Positions 1-7,194 of a stretch of DNA of 10,325 bases are shown here, piece after piece; positions within the stretch are counted from its first letter, which is position 1; every line of letters begins with the position of its first letter. The position numbers and the translations under genes are program-made. The notes under the pieces are model-generated. The model saw only the letters and a program-made list of their open reading frames with translations. It ran no database searches and was not told where the DNA came from. Source of the DNA: Parvularia atlantis (lineage: Eukaryota; Opisthokonta; Rotosphaerida); NCBI GenBank assembly GCA_943704415.1, contig CALSCO010000770.1, forward strand, positions 1-10,325. Reading direction: 5' to 3'.

Positions 1-2422
1 GGGGTGCGCGGGCGGGGCGGGTGCCTGACGCGGGGCGTGCAGTCACGGCGGCCATGGCCATCGCCAACATCGTCAAGACCTCGCTCGGCCCCGTCGGCCT
101 CGACAAGATGCTCGTGGACGAGATCGGCGACGTGACCGTGACCAACGACGGTGCGGCCCCGTGTGCGGGTGCAGGGCCGGTGTTGACGCGCGGGGCCGGG
201 CAGGCGCGACCATTCTCAAGCTGCTGGACGTGCAGCACCCGGCCGCCAAGATCCTTGTCGAGCTCGCGCAGCAGCAGGACAAGGAGGTGTGCGCGCGCGC
301 CTCGCGCGCGTGTGTGAGGGGGGCGCCGACGCTGCCGCACAGGTCGGCGACGGGACAACGTCGGTCGTGATTATGGCCGCGGAGCTGCTCCGCCACGCGC
401 ACGACCTCGTCCGCAACAAGATTCACCCGACGACGATCATCGCCGGCTACCGCATGGCGTCCAAGGAGGCGGTCAAGTACATCGCGGACCAGGTGCGCCG
501 CTGCGTGCGCGCGGGGGGGACGTCGACCGCTGACCGCGGCACACGCGGCCGCGCGGGCGGTGCAGATGTCGACCAAGGTGGAGGACCTCGGCCGCGACTG
601 CCTGCTCAACATCGCCAAGACGTCGATGAGCTCCAAGATCATCGGCAACGTGTGCGTGGCCTCTCCGTGCTTGCACGCACGCGCTTGGTGGGCGGCGCTG
701 ATTCGCAAGCGCGCGCGCGCGCGTCTCGCAGGGACGCCGAGTTTTTCGGCAACATGGTCGTGGACGCGATGCTAGCGGTCAAGTCGACCAACAGCAAAGG
801 CCAGCCCAAGGCACGCACGCACACACTGGGCCTGTGATGATGAGCTCAACGCGCGCGCAAATGATAGTTCTCGGTCAGCGCCGTCAACATCCTCAAGGCG
901 CACGGCAAAAGCGCGCACGAGTCGCTCTTTGTCAAGGGCTACGCGCTCAACTGCACCGTGGCGTCGCAGGGTGCGCGACCCCACCTTGGCCCAGACGCGC
1001 GCACGCCCTGCTGAGCGCCGCCTGCAGCCATCCGCAAGAGCGTCAAGAACGCGCGCATCGCCGTGCTCGACATGAACTTGCAGAAGGCCAAGATGGGCCT
1101 GGGCGTGAACGTGATCATCGACGACCCCGACAAGCTGGAGGAGATCAAGAAGCGCGAGCTCGACCTGACGAAGGAGAAGATCCACAAGATCCTCGCGGCC
1201 GGCGCCAACGTCGTGCTGACGACCAAGGTGGCTTTGCTGGGAATCTCGCGGCGCACACGGCTGACGCTTGCGGCACGGCACCCAGGGCATCGACGACCTC
1301 TGCCTCAAGTACTTTATCGACGCGGGCGCAATGGCCGTGCGCCGGTGCAAGAAGGAGGACCTGGTGCATATCGCCAAGGCGACGGGCGGTGTGTTTGCGC
1401 CGCGCACTCCAGCGCGCGCGTGTGTGTAGCTGACGCGGCGCCTGTGCCGCAGCCACGCTTGTGTCGACGCTGGCCAACCTCGACGGCGAGGAGTCGTTTG
1501 AGGCGTCGCTGCTCGGCCACGCGGAGGAGGTCGCACAGGAGCGCATCGCGGACGACGAGCTGGTGCGTGCACACGCACGCATGGCTCGCGCAGTCGTCGT
1601 GTGGGGGGTGCCAAAACGCGACGGCTGCGCGGTAGATCTTTGTCAAGGGCCCGAAGATGACCGGCGCAGCGTCGGTGATCCTGCGCGGGCCGAACGAGTA
1701 CATGCTCGACGAGATGGAGCGCTCGATGCACGACGCGTTGTGCGTGGTCAAGCGCACGCTCGAGTCGAACCGCGTCGTGCCCGGCGGCGGGTGCATCGAG
1801 GCGGCTCTGTCGATCTACCTCGAGAACTACGCGACGACGCTGGTGCGCAGCGCGTTTGCCACTGGTGCATGGGCTCACAATGCGTAAAGGCCTCGCGCGA
1901 GCAGCTGGCGATCGCCGAGTTTGCCCAGGCGATGCTCGTCATCCCAAAGGTGCGCCCGCGGCTCGACTGCCTCGCGCATGCGTCGCTCACAGCGTCGTGC
2001 AGACGCTCGCGACCAACGCAGCCAAGGACGCGACCGACCTCGTCGCCAAGCTGCGCGCGTACCATAACGCGTCACAGACCGACAGCAAGCGCGCGCATTA
2101 CCGCTGGTGCGATCAAGCGGGCACAGCACACAGCGCGCAGTCTGGGCTGACACGCGGGCGCGGGCGCGGGCGCGGGCGCACAGGATGGGCCTGGACCTGA
2201 TCAAGGGCACGATCCGCGACAACCGTGCGGCGGGCGTGCTCGAGCCGGCGATGATCAAGATCAAGAGCATCCGCGCGGCGACCGAGGCCGCCATCTCGCT
2301 CCTGCGCATTGGTGCGGTCGTCGTTACTTGACTGCGGTATAAGGGGGGCCCACGCCGCGCGCGCAGACGACATGATCAAGCTCGACAAGGTCGACAAGTC
2401 GGGCGGTCAAGGCGGCGAGTGA
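1..2422 (+). CDS. TCP1: T-complex protein 1 subunit alpha (CCT1), 5' partial, spliced
   Basis: Alpha subunit of the cytosolic group II chaperonin CCT/TRiC, which folds actin, tubulin and other proteins using ATP. Exons: ..3, 43-150, 204-286, 343-492, 566-651, 732-810, 868-970, 1028-1227, 1286-1388, 1453-1562, 1636-1842, 1890-1949, 2003-2106, 2184-2311, 2367-2422. They join in frame to 525 residues plus TGA at 2420. Seen: [12 protein letters not shown] and NDGATIL near the start, the ATP-site GDGTTSVV (343 on), [16 protein letters not shown] (590s), DDLCLKYF (1290s), VVPGGG (1770s), [10 protein letters not shown] (1893 on), [11 protein letters not shown] and [11 protein letters not shown]. The alignment to the human protein from memory is nearly continuous; its first ~22 residues lie outside the window and the C-terminus is about 10 residues shorter. 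Every exon phase fits. One intron (811-867) has a GC donor. The subunit is alpha rather than another CCT paralogue because of GLDKMLVD and the WMGLDLI/RDN region. Confidence 0.97.
4..42 (+). other. Short intron at the left edge of TCP1
   Basis: GTGCGC at 4 and GTGCAG ending at 42 enclose 39 nt, with CTGAC at 25-29 as a branch-point candidate. G3 joins TC at 43-44 to make the Val codon expected just before the [11 protein letters not shown] stretch, so the phase is right. It is the shortest intron in the window. The upstream exon has only three bases here, so the donor cannot be confirmed from coding sequence. Confidence 0.7.
811..867 (+). other. GC-AG intron in TCP1
   Basis: The exon ends CCCAAG at 810 and the intron starts GCACGC; it ends GATAG at 867. 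Joining in phase 0 gives GQPK followed by [13 protein letters not shown], aligned with the human [18 protein letters not shown] region without insertion or loss. The nearest GT downstream (834) would add eight residues and change the phase, so the GC donor is the better reading. A preceding AAG, as here, is typical of GC donors, which need strong exon-side pairing. Confidence 0.8.
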
Positions 2423-2782
2423 GGCGGCGAGATCGGGCGTGAGATCGCCAGTGATATCGTGAAAACGATGGGATCGCACCACGGGGTCCCGGGCCAGGGG
2501 ACGCGCGCGCTTAAAGGCGTCGTGTTGTCACACGACCTTTCTGTTACGTCCGCGGCCGGGTTGTGTCGCACAGGTCCGGCGCTCGAAACGTGTCGCGTCT
2601 ATTTGGGCTGCGACATGTTTCTGACGCGGGCACCGCGCGGCAGTTGCTACATTGGCGCTACTTTTTCCCCTTTTTTGTCGCGCTTTCGTGCTGTGTGCCG
2701 CGCCGCTTCCCGTGCGGGCCACCCACGCACCCACACACTGCAGGCAATGACGGGAAGCCGCGGCGAAAGTGACATGACGGGG

Positions 2783-2789
2783 TGACTCA
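2783..2789. promoter_or_regulatory. TGACTCA (Gcn4/AP-1-type bZIP site)
   Basis: A perfect TGACTCA heptamer just before the pyrimidine tract at 2793-2830, upstream of the STE12-like gene. In fungi this is the core recognised by Gcn4-type bZIP factors. Only the motif is seen; function is inferred. Confidence 0.35.
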
Positions 2790-2863
2790 GTGCCCCTTTT
2801 TCTTCGCTTCTCGCACTTTTTCTTTCTTCCGCGCGCCCGAAAAAGCCCGCGCATGGCGCGTTG

Positions 2864-3610
2864 TGACGTTGGGGGTCGTGCGCGCATGCGGCACGCGTCG
2901 CCCCCGTGCACTCCCCCCCCCTTGTGTTCGCTGCCTTGCTGCGCGCGCGCGCCGTCTCCCGTCTCCCGTCGCCGGTTTTTTGTGGCGCGGTCACGCCACA
3001 TGGCTCCTTGTCTGGTCACGCGTCGCGGCGCGCCTCGGATTGCCCGCCAACGGTGGCGCTTCCGCCGCTCTCCCTTCCGCTGGCCCGCGCGCGCTGCTGG
3101 CCGCGCCCGTGCCGCCCCGCGACCGCGCTGCACCGCGGCGCTGCGGTCCGCGCGTCATAGCGCCGGTCAGCTGTTTGCTCCCATTTTTGGGTACATTGTC
3201 ACTGGCCCCACGCACACGTCACGACGAAACCGCGCGCGCACCGCGCCCGCCGTGGCTCCCTGCTCCCGCGTTGCTCGCACGGCCCGCTGCGCAAGCGACG
3301 GACGTCCGCCCCCATCGCGCGCGCTGTGCACGCCGCTCCAGTGTTTCCGGAACCCTTTTTCCTTTTTCTGCCGCAACGGCCACGTCGCCTTCTGACGCGT
3401 GCGCCCCGTTTCCCGCTGCCGCGCGCGTGTGGCACCGGCGCGCGGACGTGACGTCCTGCGTGGTCCTGTGCACGCGGCGCGCCGGGCGCCCGGCTGAGAC
3501 CGCCCGAGTTTGATGTGTCCGGCGCAGCGGCTGCCGGATTGTGTGTGCTACTGCCGGCGCGCGCTCTTTTCTACGCTTGCTGCTGTCGCCTGCCACAACA
3601 CGCGTGACGT
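2864..3610. promoter_or_regulatory. Cluster of ACGCGT (MCB) and TGACGT (CRE half-site) motifs
   Basis: ACGCGT occurs at 2893-2898, 3018-3023, 3395-3400 and 3600-3605. TGACGT occurs at 2864-2869, 3449-3454 and 3605-3610, and its reverse complement at 3216-3221. ACGCGT is the MluI cell-cycle box bound by MBF in yeasts; TGACGT is the CRE/ATF half-site. ACGCGT also appears in coding sequence here because the DNA is GC-rich, so this is suggestive only. Confidence 0.3.
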
Positions 3611-3655
3611 ATGTGTGTGTGTGCGTGCTCATGCCGCCTCCCCGCCCTTGCGCAG
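3609..3655 (+). other. Possible 5'UTR intron before the STE12-like start codon
   Basis: GTATGT at 3609 begins a GT-rich stretch that ends in a pyrimidine-rich CGCAG at 3655, eight bases before the ATG at 3663. Length is 47 nt, within the range of the coding introns. If it is spliced, the upstream ATG at 3513 falls out of frame with the main protein, which supports 3663 as the start. The donor differs from the GTGCG used elsewhere, and a good CTNAC branch site is not obvious. Confidence 0.4.
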
Positions 3656-3662
3656 GCGGCAA

Positions 3663-6600
3663 ATGAGCTCGGGCCTGCAGTGCGTCCAGATGCCGCAAAC
3701 GCGCTTTCTGCAACAGCCGCCGTCGGTCAGCCTCGCCAGCATCGCCCCGGACGCTGCCTCGCCCGTCGGCACCGTCGGTGCCGCAACCCCGCAGCCGCAG
3801 TACATCCCCGTGCGCCTGCCCGTCGGTCGCGGGCGGGGACGCGGCCGGCCGAGCTTCGCGCCGTACAAGCCGCCGTTTGGCTATGGCGCCCGACCGGCTT
3901 TGTCGACCGTGCCCACAGCAGCCGCGCCCGCTCCAGCGCCCGTCACACCTGTGCCTGCGACGCCTGCAGCCGGGCTGACGCCGATGACTACCGAGCCTGC
4001 CGCACTGCCAGCGCCAAAGACGACCGAGCCTGCCGCCACGCCGCCAGCGCCCACCGTGCCCCCGTTGCTGATGCCCACGCCGCCAGCGCCCACCGTGCCC
4101 CCGTTGCTGATGCCCATGACGACCGTGACGACCGTGACGACCGTGCCCACCACACCAACACCAACGCCTGCCAATCAACAAGCCAACCCACCAGCCAATC
4201 AACAAGCCAGCCCACCAGTCAACCAACAAGCCAATCCATCAGCCGATAGCGCGCCCCCGCTGCTCAGCAAGCCACCGCCCAAGCCGCTCAAGGCGCCGTT
4301 CGGCAGCCAGCCCCCGTTCGACCTCGAGCACATCTTCGCGTACCTGCAGGAGCACCGCGATGAGCAGCTGACCGAGCTCGACAAGGAGCGCATCGAGTTT
4401 GAGCGCATCTGGAACGATCGCCGCCGCCAGCTCATCAACAACCACGAGCAGATCGCCCAGAGCATCTTCAACGATGTCGCGCGCGGCGTGCCCATCACCA
4501 TAGCCTTCCGCGAAGGCACGCGCACGCTCAACACCCATGCACATCGCCATCCCGAGCCGTCGTCTGCGCTCTCGGCGCTGGCCTTCGCGGCCCGGCCTGG
4601 CGCTCGCCTCGTCGGGCGACCGCCCGGGCGCCGCGTTGAGCCCCTGTATCCCGCCGCGCGCAACACCATCCCGCCCGCCCGCCCGACCCTGACCGCGATG
4701 TACAACAACGGCCTCTACACCAACCTGCATCAGGCGGCGCAGCGGGTCGTGCCCAACATTCGGCGCGAGGTCGCGCCCGGCCCGGCGGGTCTCGAGAGCC
4801 TGCTCCGCATGCCCGCGCTCCAGCCCCTGGCCGAGACGAGCACGGCCACACCGCTGGCGCGGCTGCGGACGCACACGTGGAAGATCCAGATGCGGACCAC
4901 ACCCGCCGTGCCTGCCGTCAACAGCGCCGACAATGGCAACGCCGTGACCGAAGCGAGTGCGGCGAGTAGCTCGAGCGATGACGTGATCAAGGTCGACACG
5001 GACGCGATGGACGCAGACAGCTCGCCGCCCGAGCTCGTCATCAGCGCGGCCTCGCACCCCGTGCAACAACCGGCGCCGCAGTTTGTCGGCGTCGTCATCG
5101 CCGCGTCGCACGCGTTGGCCGCGTCTGCCGCGGACAAGACACGCCCGCGCCCGGCCAGCCCGACGGCGGTGGCAGCTGCGCCGGTCGTCAAGAAGGACCC
5201 GTCGGCCTCCACCGCGGCACCAGCACCCGCCACCGTGCGCTCGGCCACGCCGCCGGCATCGCAGCCGCCCAAGGAGCCGTCAACGCCCAGTGCGACCGAC
5301 CTGTCGTCCGCAGACCTGTCCGAGCCGACGATCACGACGGTGGACGAGACGGTGATCATCCAGTCGAGCGAGCCGCCCGCGCCGACGCTGTTGCGAGAGC
5401 CCGAGAGCGCGCTGGCGGACACCACCAAAGGTGTCCGCGCGGCCAGCAAGCCCGACGGCGGCAGTGCCGCGGCGCTCAACAGCACGGGCAGGCTTCGGCG
5501 CCGACGCGAGCAGGCCGTCGAGATGCTGTCGATCGTTAAGCGGCCGCGGCACGACGCGCCCGAGATGGAGATCACGCGCTTCCGAGAGGTCGTGGGCGAC
5601 CTGGCCACGCTGTCCGACATTCTGCGCATTGCCATCAACCGTTGGTGCGTTGCGCTCTCCTGTCTCTCGGTGGTGCACGGGTGCTGACAACGCGCACACG
5701 CACGCGCGCGCACGCGCCAGGCAAATGAGCAAGCGCGCTGAGCCGGCATCGTTCGAGGTCATGCTGAGCACAAACGAGGACGTGGCGGTGGTGTGGTACG
5801 AGGGCCAAGCGTACATCAGCGGCATCGACGTGATGCGCGTCGTCGTCATGTATCTGCACTGCAACAACCTGCACGTGAGCAACAGGCGGCGGGTGCGTCG
5901 GCGCGGCGCGAGGTGGCGCCCCTACGCGGCTCACGCTCGTCTCGTCCTCGCACGCAGTTTGAGGAGGGCATCTTCAGCGACCTGCGCTCTCTCAAGCGTG
6001 GCACGGGATGCCTCGTGGAGGACAGCGCCTCGCCGCTGCTGCGCACGCTGCAGAACGCGCGGCGCCTGCGCACCCTCAAGCGCCAGAAGGTCTTTATCGC
6101 GCTGCAGTTCCTGCTCAAGGTGCGCGAGCGCGCGCGCACGCAGGCCGGACGTGCCTGACCAGCGCCCCGTGCAGGCCCAGCGCCTGTGCGACGACGCCAA
6201 GGATCGCGAGATCATCATCCAGTCGTCGCTCAACACGGCGACAATGTCAACGGGCATCGCCAAGAAGTGCGCTCGCGTTTTGCGGTGGGCGCGCCAGCTG
6301 AGGCGCGAAAAAAAAAAAAAAAAACATTCGCGCGCAGGCTGAGCAACATTGTCAGCACGCGCCGCAGCAAGGACACGGTGATCCTGCCCCGGCCACCGCG
6401 GCGATGGATCTCGCACGGCCGGAGCGGCGTCGACCGGGGCCAGCCGACATCGCGGCGGCAGGGCAAGGCGGCGCCGCGCCCGGACGACGACGGGCGATTG
6501 GGCGACAAGGATGACGCCGATGACAGCCTGGAGGACGACGACGCGGACGACGGCGCTGGCCGGGACGACGACGACGATGACGACGACGACAACGATGACG

Positions 6601-7033
6601 ATGATGAGGACAACGTGGACGACAACGACGACAACGGCGATGACGACGACGACGACAACGACAACGGCAACGATGACGGTGGCGAGGAGCAAGGCGACGA
6701 CGGCGACCACTACAACCACGATCGACCGGTGCATGCGAGCTCGTCGCAGCGGGCGCGGCTGGCGACGGACGTGGACGCGGATGTGGACTGGCGCGCGTCG
6801 TTTGGGCGCGCGGCGTCGTGGCCGAGCGCGCACTCGGTGGCGGCGGCTGCGCTTCTCATGGGCGCGTCGGTGCCGCAGAAGCGGCCGACGTACGCCCCTG
6901 TGGACGGGTGCGTGATCTGTGCGGTCCGCAGTCTGTTACTGACGCAGCCGGTTTGCTGCTCGGCAGGAAAGCGGCAAGTCAGCCGTCGGTCGCGTCGTCG
7001 TTCGCGCCTGGTGCGTGCGCAGGCACCCGCACT

Positions 7034-7068
<35 letters not shown>

Positions 7069-7152
7069 CGCTGACAGCTCGCGCGCGCAGACGAGACGTC
7101 TATCGCCGAGGCGCTGTTCAACATGCACCGCACCTCTCCTCATTCGCAGTGA
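3663..7152 (+). CDS. STE12: STE12-domain transcription factor, long and atypical
   Basis: Probable sequence-specific nuclear regulator. In fungi STE12 proteins act below MAP kinases in mating, filamentation and invasive growth. Exons 3663-5644, 5721-5892, 5958-6119, 6175-6266, 6338-6907, 6967-7010 and 7091-7152 join to 1027 residues with all phases closing. Order: AT-hook GRGRGRP (57-63), Pro/Ala/Thr repeats (~100-200), a charged probable coiled coil (~218-280), a Ser/Pro/Ala-rich linker, a basic cluster RLRRRRE..KRPRH (~610-630, likely NLS), STE12 domain (~640-795), an Asp/Asn-rich acidic stretch (~851-930) and the end FNMHRTSPHSQ. The family call rests on LRIAINRW, WYEGQAYISGIDVMR (family WNNLYHITGTDIVR), VSNRRRFEEGIFSDLR (family VKNMKKFEEGVFSDLR), VEDSASPLL and LKRQKVF. 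Odd: the domain is internal, its WFSVPHDRLFLDALE part has diverged, and no C2H2 fingers are present. Start 3663 is chosen because upstream sequence is low-complexity; ATG 3513 is the in-frame alternative. Confidence 0.8.
4041..4118 (+). repeat. 39-bp tandem repeat, two copies, in the STE12-like gene
   Basis: Copies at 4041-4079 and 4080-4118 differ at one base near the end of the unit. Each encodes the 13-residue unit PPAPTVPPLLMPT/M. The period is a multiple of three, so unit gain or loss would keep the frame. Confidence 0.9.
4119..4145 (+). repeat. 9-bp tandem repeat, three copies
   Basis: ACGACCGTG occurs three times in a row and encodes (TTV)3. It directly follows the 39-bp repeat and precedes the 24-bp repeat, forming one low-complexity block. 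Confidence 0.9.
4173..4244 (+). repeat. 24-bp tandem repeat, three imperfect copies
   Basis: Copies at 4173-4196, 4197-4220 and 4221-4244 encode NQQANPPA, NQQASPPV and NQQANPSA. Base changes lie mainly at synonymous or conservative positions. Adenine is unusually frequent here compared with the surrounding GC-rich coding sequence. Confidence 0.88.
6267..6337 (+). other. STE12 intron 4 with an A17 tract
   Basis: GTGCGC donor at 6267 and GCGCAG ending at 6337, phase 2 (AA joins G to make Lys). An uninterrupted run of 17 A lies at 6308-6324, a striking departure from local composition, 13 nt before the acceptor. No CTGAC/CTCAC branch site follows the tract; CTGAG upstream at 6299-6303 is the nearest candidate. 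If retained, the frame stays open and stops at 6340-6342, just after the DNA-binding domain. Confidence 0.8.
6484..6720 (+). repeat. GAC/GAT/AAC-rich acidic repeat in the STE12-like gene
   Basis: Imperfect trinucleotide repeat made mostly of GAC with GAT and AAC, coding for a long Asp run broken by Asn, Gly and Glu. The open frame is kept throughout. Such acidic stretches are common in transcriptional activation domains and histone-binding tails; which role applies here is not visible. Confidence 0.9.
7011..7090 (+). other. STE12 intron 6 with a C32 homopolymer
   Basis: GTGCGT donor at 7011, GCGCAG ending at 7090, 80 nt, phase 1. Bases 7035-7066 are 32 uninterrupted C. A CTGAC branch-point candidate follows at 7071-7075. 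Splicing joins FAP to DETSIAEALFNM and a stop at 7150, and makes the whole coding length divisible by three, which supports the model. The exact C count should be treated with caution since homopolymers this long are often misread. Confidence 0.8.
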
Positions 7153-7194
7153 CTTCACCCGTCGCTCTGTCGTCTGTTCATTCACCCACACGAA
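7153..7194. other. 42-nt gap between convergent genes
   Basis: The stop of the STE12-like gene (7150-7152) and the stop of the glycosyltransferase (7195-7197, minus strand) face each other across 42 nt. No hairpin or AATAAA signal is seen. The two 3'UTRs almost certainly overlap as antisense transcripts. Confidence 0.85.

Larger units (their letters stand above)
2423..3662. other. Intergenic region, probable STE12 promoter and 5' leader
   Basis: About 1.24 kb with no gene I can recognise on either strand. Long open frames exist, but their translations are Arg/Ala/Pro-rich with no conserved motif, as expected by chance in GC-rich DNA. Pyrimidine-rich tracts stand out: 2661-2676, 2793-2830 and 3353-3369. 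Such CT-rich tracts are common just upstream of transcription starts in fungi. No tRNA arm pattern or AATAAA poly(A) signal was found near the TCP1 stop. A C9 run lies at 2913-2921. The 3' end of TCP1 and the promoter of the STE12-like gene must share this stretch. Confidence 0.6.

Noticed and set aside
772-1878. Long minus-strand open frame of 368 codons opposite TCP1
   Set aside because: It covers TCP1 exons and introns alike; its translation is Arg/Ala/His-rich with no motif. It is a shadow of a well-supported gene in GC-rich DNA.
1-2422. TCP1 as a frameshifted pseudogene, since the homology jumps between frames
   Set aside because: Every jump coincides with a GT(or GC)...AG pair of 39-80 nt that joins in phase, and the coding sum is a multiple of three. 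These are introns.
2560-2610. Possible tRNA T-arm around GCTCGAAAC
   Set aside because: No matching acceptor, D or anticodon arms could be built around it.
2528-3513. Open frames of about 200-243 codons on both strands in the intergenic region
   Set aside because: Overlapping frames in several phases, all low-complexity and rich in Arg, Ala and Pro; no family motif and no spliced continuation. Lack of stops is expected at this GC content.
4239-5749. Minus-strand open frames of 290 and 339 codons opposite the STE12-like gene
   Set aside because: No recognisable domain. The plus-strand frame continues in correct phase into exons with clear STE12 motifs, so the minus frames are shadows.
5875-5957. 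Canonical GTGAGC at 5875 as donor of STE12 intron 2
   Set aside because: Using GTGCGT at 5893 instead keeps VSNRRR directly before FEEGIFSDLR, matching the family VKNMKKFEEG. It also fits the local donor preference.
6484-6720. GAC-rich block as a CRISPR-like or noncoding satellite repeat
   Set aside because: Imperfect trinucleotide repeat in a continuous coding frame, giving an acidic tract; no spacer structure.
5725-7152. STE12 domain as an independent gene starting at ATG 5725
   Set aside because: LRIAINRW at the end of the previous exon matches the start of the STE12 domain, and the intron phase restores Trp exactly. An internal alternative start remains possible and is listed as a finding.
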